Positions 9,596 to 19,234 of a stretch of 64,000 nt of DNA are shown in pieces. Where the stretch lies: the NCBI GenBank assembly GCA_913060875.1, contig CAJXSL010000004.1, forward strand, positions 186,001 through 250,000, given 5' to 3'. The notes beneath the pieces were generated by a model that did not search any database, was not told the DNA's origin, and saw only the letters and a program-made list of their open reading frames with translations. Source of the stretch: an uncultured Desulfobacteraceae bacterium. Its GTDB lineage: Bacteria; Desulfobacterota; Desulfobacteria; Desulfobacterales; UBA5852. The translations under genes and the position numbers were made by a program. Position 1 is the first letter of the stretch; the number at the start of each line of letters is the position of its first letter.

Positions 9596-10171
9596 TCATG
9601 ACCGGGACATCAGCAGGCGATCCATCACAATTGCCGCCGCACAGCGAACCGACAGGTGGTTATAGCCCTGATGATCGCCAATCGGCTCTAAGATAATCTC
9701 CGATGCTTCGATCAGGTCCGGGTGCAATCCCCAGGCCGTTCCAAATATAATTAAATGCGGCGACCCCGTCTCCAAGCGCTCCGCCAATTGGTCAAATCCG
9801 TATGCATCCGGATAGCGCCGGGCGCAGGTGGCAACAACCGCAGGTGGCTCGCCATTCTCCCCCGCGATAAGTGCCCGGGTTTCGTCCAGGGAAGCCGTTA
9901 TCTTGACCAGTTCCAGGGCTTCGCGTCGCTTCGGGTTGTGGTCGCCACCGGCCCCGCCGGTCCAGTGCCCGACAATCTTGGCGGCCAGCCCCCGCTGATC
10001 TTCCAGCGGGGTGATCACATGAAAAGACCTTATCCCGTAGGTCCGGGCAGCCCTGGCAATATCATGCAAATCCAGATTGGTGACCGCCGAGGCGACCGTA
10101 TCGCCTTTTTTGTCAATGACCGGATAGTGAATCAGGGCGACATGCAGATTGAACCTGGATAAGGTTTTCAA
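9596..10171 (-). CDS. Putative SAM-dependent RNA methyltransferase (Methyltrn_RNA_4 family)
   Basis: A protein of about 191 residues resembling the SPOUT-like family often inserted between trmD and rplS in deltaproteobacteria. Motifs include [20 protein letters not shown] and the C-terminal knot-like [14 protein letters not shown] and [17 protein letters not shown]. The frame opens with a TTG at 10171 that overlaps the end of trmD by 59 bp; no better in-frame start is visible, so the N-terminus is uncertain. The target nucleotide is unknown. Confidence 0.85.
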   Translation of the reverse strand: MKTLSRFNLHVALIHYPVIDKKGDTVASAVTNLDLHDIARAARTYGIRSFHVITPLEDQRGLAAKIVGHWTGGAGGDHNPKRREALELVKITASLDETRALIAGENGEPPAVVATCARRYPDAYGFDQLAERLETGSPHLIIFGTAWGLHPDLIEASEIILEPIGDHQGYNHLSVRCAAAIVMDRLLMSRS

Positions 10172-10898
10172 GTTCCTGGGACCACTTCTTCAGTATGGCA
10201 ATTTCCTGTGCCGTGAATTCACGTTTTTCAAGCAAATCCGGTCGTTTTAAAAACGTTCGCACCAGCGCCGCCTCGAGACGCCATTGCGCAATGGCCGCAT
10301 GGTTCCCCGACAGCAGCACATCCGGTACTTCCCGCCCCTCAAAATCCCGTGGACGGGTATAGTGCGCATGTTCCAACAGCCCATCCGCAAACGAATCGTT
10401 GGCCGCCGAGTCAAGGCCGCCGAGAACACCTGGAATCAAGCGCACCACGGCATCCACAACCACCATGGCCGGTAATTCACCGCCGGTCAAAACATAATCG
10501 CCGATGGAGATCTCGGCATCGACGAACTGCTGCACGATGCGCTCATCCACCCCTTCATAGCGACCACAAATAAAAATCAGCCCCTGCCGGCCGGCCAGTT
10601 CGGCCGCCGTCTGCTGGCTGAAGGGACGGCCCTGGGGGGTCATGAGCAAGGTGGCCGCCTCCGGCATCCGTTCCCGCTCCGCGCGAAGTGCTTTCGCCAG
10701 TGGTTCCGGCTTCATTACCATGCCGCACCCACCACCGTATGGTCGATCGTCGGTCACCTTGTGGCGATCTTCCGCGAAAGCACGGATATCCACAGCACTG
10801 CCGTTGAGATGGCCTTGTTCGATGGCCCGCCTGACAATGCCGTGCGTCCAGAAACGATCGAACATCTCAGGAAAAATTGTCAGGACGGCCACATCCAT
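10113..10898 (-). CDS. trmD: tRNA (guanine37-N1)-methyltransferase TrmD
   Basis: A 261-residue SPOUT-fold methyltransferase forming m1G37 in tRNA. N-terminal [33 protein letters not shown] and the knot region [14 protein letters not shown] are all present, as is the EHAHYTRP segment. It lies between rimM and a second RNA methyltransferase gene. Confidence 0.97.
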   Translation of the reverse strand: MDVAVLTIFPEMFDRFWTHGIVRRAIEQGHLNGSAVDIRAFAEDRHKVTDDRPYGGGCGMVMKPEPLAKALRAERERMPEAATLLMTPQGRPFSQQTAAELAGRQGLIFICGRYEGVDERIVQQFVDAEISIGDYVLTGGELPAMVVVDAVVRLIPGVLGGLDSAANDSFADGLLEHAHYTRPRDFEGREVPDVLLSGNHAAIAQWRLEAALVRTFLKRPDLLEKREFTAQEIAILKKWSQELENLIQVQSACRPDSLSGH

Positions 10899-10934
10899 TA
10901 TCTTGCAATCCTTCCCGATGCCATCACGTGTGCG

Positions 10935-11465
10935 CTACAACCCCTCGGGAAGGACAACCTCCATCCGTCGCCGATCCGTATCGATTACCTGGACGACCGA
11001 CGCCAATGCCGGCACCAATATCTCTTCCTCGCCCTTGCGAACGACATAAACATCATTGCTGCCTGTCGGCAGAATGGTTTCCAATGTACCCAAAAACTGT
11101 TCTTCAGCCGTATAGACCGCCATGCCGATCAACTCAAACCAGTAGTAGCTTCCGTCTTCCAGTTCCGGAAGCATCGCCTTGTCCACCAGAATGCGGCTGC
11201 CCACAAGCGCCAGGGCGCCATCCCTGTCATCCACCCCCTCGATTGCCAGCAGCATCCCCCTTCCATGGGGTTTGGCCCAAGCCACTGTGCAAGGCTGAAT
11301 GCGGCCGTCAAGATATTCCAACTGCAGTATGCGGCCCGCATCGAACATTGTCGGCGAATCGGCATGGGAACGAACCTTGACAGCCCCCTTTAGGCCGTGC
11401 ACGCCCACGATCTCACCAATGAACAGGGTATCATCGGCCGTATGCCTGTCATTCGATGATCTCAA
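10935..11465 (-). CDS. rimM: Ribosome maturation factor RimM
   Basis: A 176-residue 30S maturation factor with an N-terminal RimM beta-barrel ([16 protein letters not shown]) and a C-terminal PRC barrel ([13 protein letters not shown]...[18 protein letters not shown]). The best start appears to be a TTG at 11465, which overlaps the end of khpA by 17 bp; there is no in-frame ATG nearby. Confidence 0.93.
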   Translation of the reverse strand: MRSSNDRHTADDTLFIGEIVGVHGLKGAVKVRSHADSPTMFDAGRILQLEYLDGRIQPCTVAWAKPHGRGMLLAIEGVDDRDGALALVGSRILVDKAMLPELEDGSYYWFELIGMAVYTAEEQFLGTLETILPTGSNDVYVVRKGEEEILVPALASVVQVIDTDRRRMEVVLPEGL

Positions 11466-11679
11466 GTACCGTCCGTTTTTTCACCTTGGCCGAAGCCGCA
11501 CTCAAAATGGTTCGCATGGCACGCGCGGTCCGACCCTGCTTGCCGATTACTTTACCCAAATCCTCTTTGGCCACCTTAAGCTCGAGAACCGATGTCTGGT
11601 TACCTTCAACCTCGGAAACCGAGACCTCGTCAGGATTGTCAACCAGCGCCCGTGCGATGTAATCAATCAGGTCTCTCAT
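11449..11679 (-). CDS. khpA: KH-domain RNA-binding protein KhpA
   Basis: A 76-residue single KH-domain protein. The [18 protein letters not shown] segment carries the GxxG RNA-binding loop. It sits between rpsP and rimM, the usual place for this small RNA-binding protein (formerly YlqC). Confidence 0.93.
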   Translation of the reverse strand: MRDLIDYIARALVDNPDEVSVSEVEGNQTSVLELKVAKEDLGKVIGKQGRTARAMRTILSAASAKVKKRTVLEIIE

Positions 11680-11724
11680 AGCTCCATCTCCTTTGTTGGT
11701 GGGTGAGAATATGGGGCAGAGGTG

Positions 11725-11979
11725 CTATGCCGTCCCTTGCGGAGTCGCCTCCTTTTTCAACAGACTTCTGACCGTATCGGTCGGGACGGCACCTTGCTCT
11801 ATCCAATATTGGACGCGTTCCTGTTTCAACGTAATCTCTGCCGGGTCGCGCAATGGATTATATGTTCCCACCGCTTCCAGATATCGACCGTCACGAGGGG
11901 ACTCACTGTCGGCAACGACAATGCGGTAGTAGGGTTTCTTTTTAGCACCATGTCGGGCCAGTCTGATTTTTACTGCCAT
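11725..11979 (-). CDS. rpsP: 30S ribosomal protein S16
   Basis: An 84-residue S16 protein starting [11 protein letters not shown], with [18 protein letters not shown] and VGTYNP. The ATG at 11979 follows AAAGGAGAG; the open frame extends upstream into the end of ffh but that extension is not conserved. It is directly downstream of ffh. Confidence 0.97.
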   Translation of the reverse strand: MAVKIRLARHGAKKKPYYRIVVADSESPRDGRYLEAVGTYNPLRDPAEITLKQERVQYWIEQGAVPTDTVRSLLKKEATPQGTA

Positions 11980-11992
11980 TCTCTTCTCTCCT

Positions 11993-13324
11993 TTAGAAAG
12001 GTAGCATGCCCCGGCCAAGGCCGCGCATACCGCTTTTATTCATCTTCTTCATCATTTTCATGACCTGGGTATAATTTTTCAACAGGCTGTTGACGTCCTG
12101 CACACGGGTACCGCTGCCTTTGGCGATCCGCTTGCGCCGGCTGCCGTTGATAATGGCGTGGTTGCGTCGCTCTTTGGCGGTCATGGAATTGATAATCGCC
12201 TCGATTTTCACGAGTTCACCATCGTCCACATCCAGATGCTTCATCTGCTTCATCTTGCCCATGCCCGGTATCATTTGCAGCAGATCGGACAGGGAACCCA
12301 TTTTACGGACTTGCACCAGCTGGTCGCGAAAGTCTTCCAGCGTGAACTGGCTTTTCCGTAATTTTTTTTCCAGCTCGACCGCTTTTTTCTCATCGACAAC
12401 CGACTGGGCCTTTTCGATGAGGGTAAGAACGTCGCCCATCCCCAGAATGGTAGACGCCATTCGGTCGGGATGGAACTGTTCCAGCTGCGTCAGTTTCTCC
12501 CCGGTGCCGACAAACTTGATTGGCTTGCCCGTGACCGCTTTGACGGAAAGCGCCGCACCCCCACGGGCATCGCCATCGGTCTTGGTCAGGACAATCCCGC
12601 CGATATTCAACGCATCGTTGAAGGACTGGGCAATGTTGACCGCATCCTGGCCGGTCATGGCGTCGGCCACCAGCAAGGTGTCCGACGGTTTGACGGCCTC
12701 TTTGATGCGTCCCAGCTCCGCCATCAACGTTTCATCGATGTGCAGGCGGCCGGCCGTATCAAGCAGCAGCACGTCGCAACCGGCCATCTGGGCGGCAACC
12801 CGGGCTTCCAGGCAGATATCCACAGGATCCATGTCCGCCTGGGACGCATACACCGGCACCGACAACTGTCCGCCGAGCTTGGTCAGCTGGTCGATGGCCG
12901 CCGGCCGGTAGACGTCCGCCGGAACCAGGTATGGTTTGTGCCCGTTGTCGCGCAGGTGCACGGCCAGCTTACCGGCGGTGGTCGTTTTCCCGGAGCCCTG
13001 GAGCCCCACCAGCATGACCGCCACCGGCCTGGGGCCCTTGAGGTCGAGCTGTTCATGCCGGGAGCCCATCAGCTCGGTGAGCTGCTCATTGACGATCTTG
13101 ATGATCTGCTGCCCAGGGGTCAGGCTGGTCAGCACATCCTGCCCCAGGGCCCGCTCCTTGATCTCGGCAATGAACTTCTTGACAACCCGAAAATGGACAT
13201 CCGCTTCCAGCAGTGCCAAACGCACCTCGCGGAGGCCCTCTTCGATGTTGCTTTCCGTTAGCTTGCCGTGCCCTTTGAGCTTTTTAAATACCGACTCAAG
13301 CTTATCGGACAGGTTTTCAAACAT
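11993..13324 (-). CDS. ffh: Signal recognition particle protein Ffh
   Basis: A 443-residue SRP54 GTPase directing membrane proteins to FtsY and the translocon. It has the N domain, the G domain with P-loop [20 protein letters not shown] and [10 protein letters not shown], and a C-terminal Met-rich M domain with MSGKERR-like [25 protein letters not shown]. It is the first gene of the translation/RNA operon and has its own promoter-like sequence upstream. Confidence 0.97.
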   Translation of the reverse strand: MFENLSDKLESVFKKLKGHGKLTESNIEEGLREVRLALLEADVHFRVVKKFIAEIKERALGQDVLTSLTPGQQIIKIVNEQLTELMGSRHEQLDLKGPRPVAVMLVGLQGSGKTTTAGKLAVHLRDNGHKPYLVPADVYRPAAIDQLTKLGGQLSVPVYASQADMDPVDICLEARVAAQMAGCDVLLLDTAGRLHIDETLMAELGRIKEAVKPSDTLLVADAMTGQDAVNIAQSFNDALNIGGIVLTKTDGDARGGAALSVKAVTGKPIKFVGTGEKLTQLEQFHPDRMASTILGMGDVLTLIEKAQSVVDEKKAVELEKKLRKSQFTLEDFRDQLVQVRKMGSLSDLLQMIPGMGKMKQMKHLDVDDGELVKIEAIINSMTAKERRNHAIINGSRRKRIAKGSGTRVQDVNSLLKNYTQVMKMMKKMNKSGMRGLGRGMLPF

Positions 13325-13364
13325 AACCTTTCCCCAATCAGCCTTCTATTGTCATAAATCCTTG

Positions 13365-13393
13365 AATTTAGATTTTTAACAATGGTATGTCAA
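13365..13393 (-). promoter_or_regulatory. Sigma-70-type promoter for the ffh operon
   Basis: On the minus strand TTGACA (13393-13388) is followed by a 17-nt spacer and TAAATT (13370-13365), about 40 bp before the ffh start codon. Confidence 0.6.
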
Positions 13394-13538
13394 GAATAAA
13401 AGGAAGGCTCGCAACAGACGGTTTCCCCTTCCACGAGGGGGTGTGCTGACCACACGATAAGAAACGAAGGCGGGTGGAATGCATTCGAGACGACTTCCAT
13501 TTCACAATTAGCCTAACCTTCTAAAAATTGCAAATAAA

Positions 13539-14597
13539 ATGATCATAGAGACCCCCCGCAGAGACATCAAGGATTTGGATCGGGACGCCCTCCAGCAGTG
13601 GCTTGCCCAGCAGGGCGAAGCACCCTACCGGGCTGACCAGATCTGGCGCTGGATTTATCGCGATCAGGCCGATACCTTCGACGAAATGAGCAACTTGGGT
13701 AAATCGCTGCGCCAAACCCTGGCGGCGAGCTTCGCGATCGACCGCCTGCTCCTGGCCAAACATGAGAAAGCCCGTGACGGCGCTGAAAAATTTCTTTTCG
13801 AACTTCAAGACGGCCGCCATATCGAAAGCGTGCTCATCCCGGAACGGAACCACGCCACCCTGTGCATCTCGAGCCAGGTAGGATGCGCCCAGAACTGCCG
13901 TTTCTGCTTCACGGCCACCGGCGGGTGGGAACGCAATCTGACCCGTGGAGAGATCCTCGGCCAGGTGCGGGACGTCAAACACCGTCTACGCCATCCGGAA
14001 GTCCTGACCAATATCGTGTTCATGGGCATGGGGGAACCGCTGGCCAACTACCGCAACGTGGTGGATGCCATCCACTTGTTGCTGGACAATAAAGCCGGTT
14101 TCGGCTTCTCCCAGCGCAAGATCACGGTTTCCACCGCCGGCCTGGTGCCCCAGATGGAAAAACTGGGCCGCGAGACCGCAATCAGCCTGGCCGTTTCCCT
14201 CAACGCTACGGACAACGCCACCAGGAGTCGCCTGATGCCCATCAATCAGCGCTATCCGCTCGAAACGCTGCTGGAAGCCTGCCGCCGCTACCCCTTGCGC
14301 CCCCACCGGCGGATTACCTTCGAGTACATCCTGATCCAGGGCGTCAACGACCGACGGGAGGATGCCCGGCGGCTGGCAAAGCTCCTCCGCCCCATACGAT
14401 CCAAAATCAACCTCATTCCTTTCAATGAGCATGAAGGGTGCCGCTTCCGGTGCCCGACCGAAACGGTTATCCTGCAATTTCAAAAACGTCTTATCGACCT
14501 GGGATACACGGCCATCATCCGCAACAGCAAAGGAAGGGATATTTCGGCGGCCTGCGGCCAACTCCGGGCCCGAACCGAGGGCATTCCCATAACCTGA
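13539..14597 (+). CDS. rlmN: Dual-specificity 23S rRNA/tRNA adenine C2-methyltransferase RlmN
   Basis: A 352-residue radical-SAM enzyme that methylates A2503 of 23S rRNA and A37 of some tRNAs. The CxxxCxxC cluster motif is CAQNCRFC; QVGCAQNC, GMGEPLANY and ISLAVSLNAT match the family, and the C-terminal PTETVILQF...AACGQL segment contains the second catalytic cysteine. It is transcribed divergently from ffh. Confidence 0.96.
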   Translation: MIIETPRRDIKDLDRDALQQWLAQQGEAPYRADQIWRWIYRDQADTFDEMSNLGKSLRQTLAASFAIDRLLLAKHEKARDGAEKFLFELQDGRHIESVLIPERNHATLCISSQVGCAQNCRFCFTATGGWERNLTRGEILGQVRDVKHRLRHPEVLTNIVFMGMGEPLANYRNVVDAIHLLLDNKAGFGFSQRKITVSTAGLVPQMEKLGRETAISLAVSLNATDNATRSRLMPINQRYPLETLLEACRRYPLRPHRRITFEYILIQGVNDRREDARRLAKLLRPIRSKINLIPFNEHEGCRFRCPTETVILQFQKRLIDLGYTAIIRNSKGRDISAACGQLRARTEGIPIT

Positions 14598-14623
14598 CAG
14601 GCATTTTTCCAGGCACCACCCGT

Positions 14624-15622
14624 TCAAACCAGTAAGGCGCTGACCTTTTCAGGGGGCAACGGCCGCACCTGGAGGCATTCCTTCTGGTTGGCCCGCATCA
14701 CCAGGATATCCACATCCCGGTCCGGGGGCGCCTTGCTGTAACCGGCGCAGATGGCCCCCGCCCGTTCCACTGCGGTCCGGTCCGCATGACGGGAGACCAG
14801 GACCGTCGGCCCCGGGTAGGACTTTAGCTTCAGCATGACGTCCCAGGCCGGATCGAAATTCCGGGTCAGTTCCTGATTCTCGGCCTTGGTGCGCCCCACG
14901 ACAATTTTGGTGCCATCCTCCAACCGGAAGTGGCGGCCAACCTTCAACAATTCCAGTTCCGCCTCCCGCACCGCCTCCTGATGGTCGAACAAATCTTTCA
15001 GGCGGCGGGAATAATTGGCATCGGTCAGCAGGCAGCCGCCGGCCGGCGCCGGATAGTCCCGGATACCGAACGTTTCGGCCAATTCCATCTGCCGTTTGCG
15101 GGATCGTCCGCTGATGTCCAGCAGGCGCTCCCGGTCCACCAGGCCCCGGGTTTCCGGGATGGTCGCGGGCAGCAGCCGGGCGCTGAGAGGCCTCAGGATA
15201 TACCCGTCATGGCCGGAATGCTTTTCCACATAGCGCAGGGAGGTTTTGTTCTGGCTCATGGGCCGCTGGCCCAGCACTTCACCGCTGAAAAGAAAGTCGA
15301 AGCCCTCCGTTTGCAGGCGTTCCCCGGCCAGGCGGAACATGAGGGCGTGACAGTCCATGCAGGGGTTCATGTTCTTGCCGTATCCGCAGGCGGGTTGACG
15401 CAGCATGGGCAGGTAGACGTCCGTGATGCGCTGAACGGTCAGCGGAATTCCCGTATGACGTGATGCGGCACGGGCTTTGTCGGCCGAGAAAAAAGGGGTT
15501 TCAAATGAAATCCAGGCAACGTCTATGCCCTGCTGGCGAAGCACCAGGGCGGCCAGCATGCTGTCCAGGCCACCCGAACATAGTCCCAACGCACGCACGG
15601 CTTTATTTTTGGTATCGCTCAT
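14624..15622 (-). CDS. PP-loop ATPase, thiouridylase-like, with NFACT-R-like C-terminal domain
   Basis: A 332-residue protein. The N-terminal half is an adenylating PP-loop domain (LGLCSGGLDSMLAA) with a cysteine-containing NPCMDCHALM motif and FLFSGEVLGQRPMSQN, as in tRNA sulfurtransferases of the MnmA/ThiI kind. Past residue 200 the sequence (HFRLEDGTKIVVGRTKAENQ, LKSYPGPTVLVS) resembles the NFACT-R/DUF814 domain. It probably modifies tRNA, but it lacks the THUMP domain of ThiI and the full MnmA architecture, so no gene symbol is given. Convergent with rlmN. Confidence 0.75.
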   Translation of the reverse strand: MSDTKNKAVRALGLCSGGLDSMLAALVLRQQGIDVAWISFETPFFSADKARAASRHTGIPLTVQRITDVYLPMLRQPACGYGKNMNPCMDCHALMFRLAGERLQTEGFDFLFSGEVLGQRPMSQNKTSLRYVEKHSGHDGYILRPLSARLLPATIPETRGLVDRERLLDISGRSRKRQMELAETFGIRDYPAPAGGCLLTDANYSRRLKDLFDHQEAVREAELELLKVGRHFRLEDGTKIVVGRTKAENQELTRNFDPAWDVMLKLKSYPGPTVLVSRHADRTAVERAGAICAGYSKAPPDRDVDILVMRANQKECLQVRPLPPEKVSALLV

Positions 15623-15692
15623 GATAGGTTCCCAAACCGTTTATCCGTTCGCGAAAATCGTCACCGAATTCACATGTGAGCAACGACCGGCC

Positions 15693-16334
15693 ATGGATCC
15701 GCTTCGCAAAAAAACGGACAAGATCAGAAAAATCCTAAGAAAGGCCTATCCGGATGTCAAGACGGCCCTGACCCATCGCAACCCCTACGAGTTGCTGGTG
15801 GCCACCATCCTTTCGGCCCAGACCACCGACCGCCAGGTCAATGGGGTAACCGGCAAACTGTTTGAACGCTTCCCCCGACCGATGGACCTGGCCGCCGCAC
15901 CCCTCGACGAAATCGAGGCAATCATTCGTCCAACCGGTTTTTTTCACAACAAAGCCCGCAATATCCGGGCCTGCGCCCGTACCCTGGCGGACCGGCACGC
16001 GGGGCAAGTACCCGACCGCCTGGAAGACCTCACCCGCCTGCCCGGCGTGGGCCGAAAGACCGCCAATGTGGTGCGGGGGGCCGCCTTCGGGAAACCGGGT
16101 ATGGTCGTGGATACCCACGTCAAACGCATTTCCGGACGGCTCGGGCTGACCGCACACGCCGATCCGGTCAAAATTGAATTCGACCTCATGGCCATTGTTC
16201 CCCAAAGGGCCTGGAACGCTTTTGGTTTGCAACTGATTCATTTCGGGCGGGATGTCTGCCACGCCCGCAAACCCGCCTGCCCGGGCTGCCCGCTCCGGCG
16301 CCTGTGCCCCTTCCCGGAAAAAACGGCATCCTGA
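15693..16334 (+). CDS. nth: Endonuclease III (DNA glycosylase/AP lyase)
   Basis: A 213-residue base-excision repair enzyme. The helix-hairpin-helix motif is LTRLPGVGRKTANVV with the catalytic Lys, followed by VDTHVKRISGRLG with the catalytic Asp; the C-terminal CHARKPACPGCPLRRLC ligates a [4Fe-4S] cluster. The ATG at 15693 gives the usual length; the open frame extends upstream to 15477, overlapping the opposite-strand PP-loop gene, without conservation. Confidence 0.96.
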   Translation: MDPLRKKTDKIRKILRKAYPDVKTALTHRNPYELLVATILSAQTTDRQVNGVTGKLFERFPRPMDLAAAPLDEIEAIIRPTGFFHNKARNIRACARTLADRHAGQVPDRLEDLTRLPGVGRKTANVVRGAAFGKPGMVVDTHVKRISGRLGLTAHADPVKIEFDLMAIVPQRAWNAFGLQLIHFGRDVCHARKPACPGCPLRRLCPFPEKTAS

Positions 16335-16343
16335 AGACGGCCC

Positions 16344-17630
16344 TCAAATGGTGTCGTTGTCGTCCAACTTGAACAGTTTGCGGATGGCGGCCAGCAGTTG
16401 GGCCTTGTTGCCATGCCCTTCCTCGCGTTTGAGGATGGTGGTTGGATCGTGCAGGATTTTATTGACGAGGGCGTTGACCATCTTGTCCAGGGCTTCCGGC
16501 GCGACCTCCGGTAACGAACCCCCTGAAAAGGTGCGAGCCACCTCCGCCCGGGTAACACCTTCGAATTTGCGGCGCAGGCCCACGATGGTCGGCACGACAT
16601 CGAGATTTTCATACCACTGGTGAAAACGGATTACGGCTTCGTCCACGAGGCGTTCACCCTTTACCGCGGCCCGCTGGCGATCCTCGATGTTTTCTTCGAT
16701 AACCCCTTTAAGGTCATCGATGTCATAGGCATAAATATTGTTCAGGCGATTGATCTCGGGGTCGATATCCCGCGGCACGGCAATGTCGATAAAAAACAAC
16801 GGGCGATTGCGGCGGCGGCGCATCACCCCCCGGACCTGTTCCCGCCGGATGACGTAATCGGAAGCCCCGGTGGAACTAATGACGATATCCACCGACTCCA
16901 GGCCAGTGGCGATTTCCTCGAAACGGATCGCCCGGCCATTGAACCGCCGGGCCAGTTCCACCCCTCTTTCGAAGGTCCGGTTGGCTACCAGGATCTGGTC
17001 GGCATGATTTCGGATCAGGTGTTCGACGGCAAGCTCGGCCATCTCCCCCGCCCCGACCAGCATGACCTTGCGGCCTTCCAGATCCCCAAAGATTTTCCGG
17101 GCCAGTTCAATCGCGGCATAGCTGATGGATACGGCATGGTCGCCAATGCCGGTTTCGGTGCGGACCCGTTTGGCCACGAGGAATGTCTTGTGCAACAGAC
17201 GGTTTAATATGACGCCCGAGGTTTTTTTGGTGGCCGCCTTGCGGTAAGCTTCTTTGATTTGCCCCAGAATCTGGGGCTCGCCCACCACCATGGAATCCAG
17301 GCTGGAGGCCACACGGAAAATGTGGCGCACGGCCTCGTCATTCACATGCCGGTAGAGTTTGTCTTCAAAATCATCCGCCGGGATGCCGTTCATCTCGGCC
17401 AGCAAGGTAACAATCTGACGAACCGCATCGTCTTTGGACGATGTCGTCACCAATGCCTCCACCCGGTTGCAGGTGGACACCAAAAGAACTTCATGAACCG
17501 CTTCCAGAGCATGCAGATCAAGCAGCGCCTGGTCACTTTCATCGCCGGAGAATCCAATGCACTCCCGGATTTCAACTGGAGCGGTTTTATGGTTCAAACC
17601 AATTAGAAGAATATCGTGTTTATTGATCAT
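16344..17630 (-). CDS. hemA: Glutamyl-tRNA reductase
   Basis: A 428-residue NADPH-dependent enzyme converting glutamyl-tRNA to glutamate-1-semialdehyde, the first step of C5 tetrapyrrole synthesis. Signatures are LIGLNHKTAPVEIRE, the catalytic-Cys segment LLVSTCNRVE, and the NADPH-binding VMLVGAGEMAELA. It closes a minus-strand run with the CcsA/HemX-like and siroheme synthase genes, all tetrapyrrole-related. Confidence 0.96.
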   Translation of the reverse strand: MINKHDILLIGLNHKTAPVEIRECIGFSGDESDQALLDLHALEAVHEVLLVSTCNRVEALVTTSSKDDAVRQIVTLLAEMNGIPADDFEDKLYRHVNDEAVRHIFRVASSLDSMVVGEPQILGQIKEAYRKAATKKTSGVILNRLLHKTFLVAKRVRTETGIGDHAVSISYAAIELARKIFGDLEGRKVMLVGAGEMAELAVEHLIRNHADQILVANRTFERGVELARRFNGRAIRFEEIATGLESVDIVISSTGASDYVIRREQVRGVMRRRRNRPLFFIDIAVPRDIDPEINRLNNIYAYDIDDLKGVIEENIEDRQRAAVKGERLVDEAVIRFHQWYENLDVVPTIVGLRRKFEGVTRAEVARTFSGGSLPEVAPEALDKMVNALVNKILHDPTTILKREEGHGNKAQLLAAIRKLFKLDDNDTI

Positions 17631-17712
17631 GGATCGCCATCGTCACGCATCGGACGATTGTTTTTCAGTTTACCCCATCGATGCAAGGAACACCCCGGCA
17701 TTCAGCGGCCGC

Positions 17713-18534
17713 CTACCGGCCTGTAAACTCACCGTGGTGCCCGGACAGGAACAAATTGACCCCTAAAAATGTAAACAGCACGGTGGCAAAGCCAATGATG
17801 GCCATGACGGCCGTTCGCCGGCCCCGCCAGCCCACCGACAGCCGCATGTGGATCATGACGGCATACAGGAGCCAGGTGATGCCGGACCAGACCTCCTTGG
17901 GGTCCCAGCTCCAAAAGCGTCCCCAGACCGATTTGGCGTAAACCAGCCCCATGATCAGCCCCAGTGTCATCATTAAAAACCCACCCAGAATGCACCCATA
18001 GCCTGCGGAATCCAACTGGTCCAGCGACGGCAGGCGGCGAAAAAAGAATCCCGGTTTTTTCGATTTGATCGCCCGTTCCTGGGTCAGGTAGAGCACGCCC
18101 AGGCCGCAAGCCAGGGCCATACCGGCCTCACCGATAAAAATGAACGTGACGTGCGAAACCAGCCACAGGCTTTTAAGCACCGGCTTGGCGGCCATGGTGG
18201 TGGCCGGCAGGGTGGCCACTACCGCCACGACGGCCGTGGCCAGAGGCGCGGCAAAAATCCCCATAACCTTCAGCCGATAGCGGTAGTGAAAAAGAAGAAA
18301 CACCCCGGTGAGGGCCCATCCGGCAAAAGACAGGGTATCCCTCAGGGTGTTGACCGGGAGATGCCCTGACGCCACGGTGCGGTAGCCGATCCAGAGGGTA
18401 TGAATAAGGCACCCGGCGGAGAGCAGCCATACGCCATAGTGATGCAGCTTTTTTTTCTGCGTAAAAAGAAAAGCGACATACGCCACGGTGCTTAACGCAT
18501 ACAGCCCCAATGTCCCGAGGATTCCGATATCCAT
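17713..18534 (-). CDS. CcsA/HemX-family cytochrome c assembly membrane protein
   Basis: A 273-residue multi-pass membrane protein (about eight hydrophobic segments) with the tryptophan-rich haem-handling motif WGRFWSWDPKEVWSGITWLLY. Placed between a siroheme synthase gene and hemA, it fits the HemX-type proteins that accompany hemA and may influence its abundance or haem delivery. CcsA proper is usually longer and paired with Ccs1, which is absent here. Confidence 0.87.
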   Translation of the reverse strand: MDIGILGTLGLYALSTVAYVAFLFTQKKKLHHYGVWLLSAGCLIHTLWIGYRTVASGHLPVNTLRDTLSFAGWALTGVFLLFHYRYRLKVMGIFAAPLATAVVAVVATLPATTMAAKPVLKSLWLVSHVTFIFIGEAGMALACGLGVLYLTQERAIKSKKPGFFFRRLPSLDQLDSAGYGCILGGFLMMTLGLIMGLVYAKSVWGRFWSWDPKEVWSGITWLLYAVMIHMRLSVGWRGRRTAVMAIIGFATVLFTFLGVNLFLSGHHGEFTGR

Positions 18535-18567
18535 GACTACTTAATGCGCCTCCTGCCGCATGGGCGA

Positions 18568-19230
18568 TTATGGGTAGGCCATCAGACGCTCAGCGTCAAA
18601 GCCGTCCCCCAGTTCGGATTGCAGCAGCGTATTGATGCCGTCCCTGTCGCCGTCTTTGACCAATGCCAGCAACCCGCCGTCGATCAAGCGGCCCAGGACC
18701 TTCCGGTGTTCATCCGGGGCATGCTCCCGTTCTACCAATCGTTGGCGGATGGCCCCCAGCAACTGCAGAAAGGGGGCATACTCTTCGCCGAAATAGGCTT
18801 CCAGTTCCTGGCGCAGGCGCCGGGCCACGGCCGGGCTCTTGCCGGAGGTGGAGATGCTGATCAGCAAATCCCCCCGTTCGACGAGGGACGGCAGAATGAA
18901 GTGTCCCCTGTCCGGCTGGTCCGCAAAATTGCATAGCACGTGATGCCGGGCCGCATCCGCCCCGATACGGCTGTTCAGGTCGGGATCGTCCGTGGCGCTG
19001 AACACCAGAAACATAGATGTCATATCCGAAGAACGATAAGGCCGATCGTGCCAGGTCAAACGCCCTGCGCCGGCCAGGTCACGAATGACCTCCGTCGCCC
19101 GGGGGCTGACCACCGTCACCCGGGCGCCGGCCCGCAGAAGAGTCTGTGCTTTGCGGCTGCCGACCGCTCCGCCGCCCACCACCAGGGCCTGGCGCCCCTT
19201 CATGTCGAGATAGACCGGATAGTATTGCAT
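18568..19230 (-). CDS. Precorrin-2 dehydrogenase/sirohydrochlorin ferrochelatase (siroheme synthase N-domain)
   Basis: A 220-residue protein matching the N-terminal half of CysG (MET8-like). The NAD-binding ALVVGGGAVGSRKAQTLLRAGA and the SISTSGKSPAVARRLRQELE segment are diagnostic. It would oxidise precorrin-2 and insert iron to make sirohaem, the cofactor of sulfite reductases. No uroporphyrinogen methyltransferase domain is fused. Upstream of the CcsA/HemX-like gene. Confidence 0.92.
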   Translation of the reverse strand: MQYYPVYLDMKGRQALVVGGGAVGSRKAQTLLRAGARVTVVSPRATEVIRDLAGAGRLTWHDRPYRSSDMTSMFLVFSATDDPDLNSRIGADAARHHVLCNFADQPDRGHFILPSLVERGDLLISISTSGKSPAVARRLRQELEAYFGEEYAPFLQLLGAIRQRLVEREHAPDEHRKVLGRLIDGGLLALVKDGDRDGINTLLQSELGDGFDAERLMAYP

Positions 19231-19234
19231 CGGC

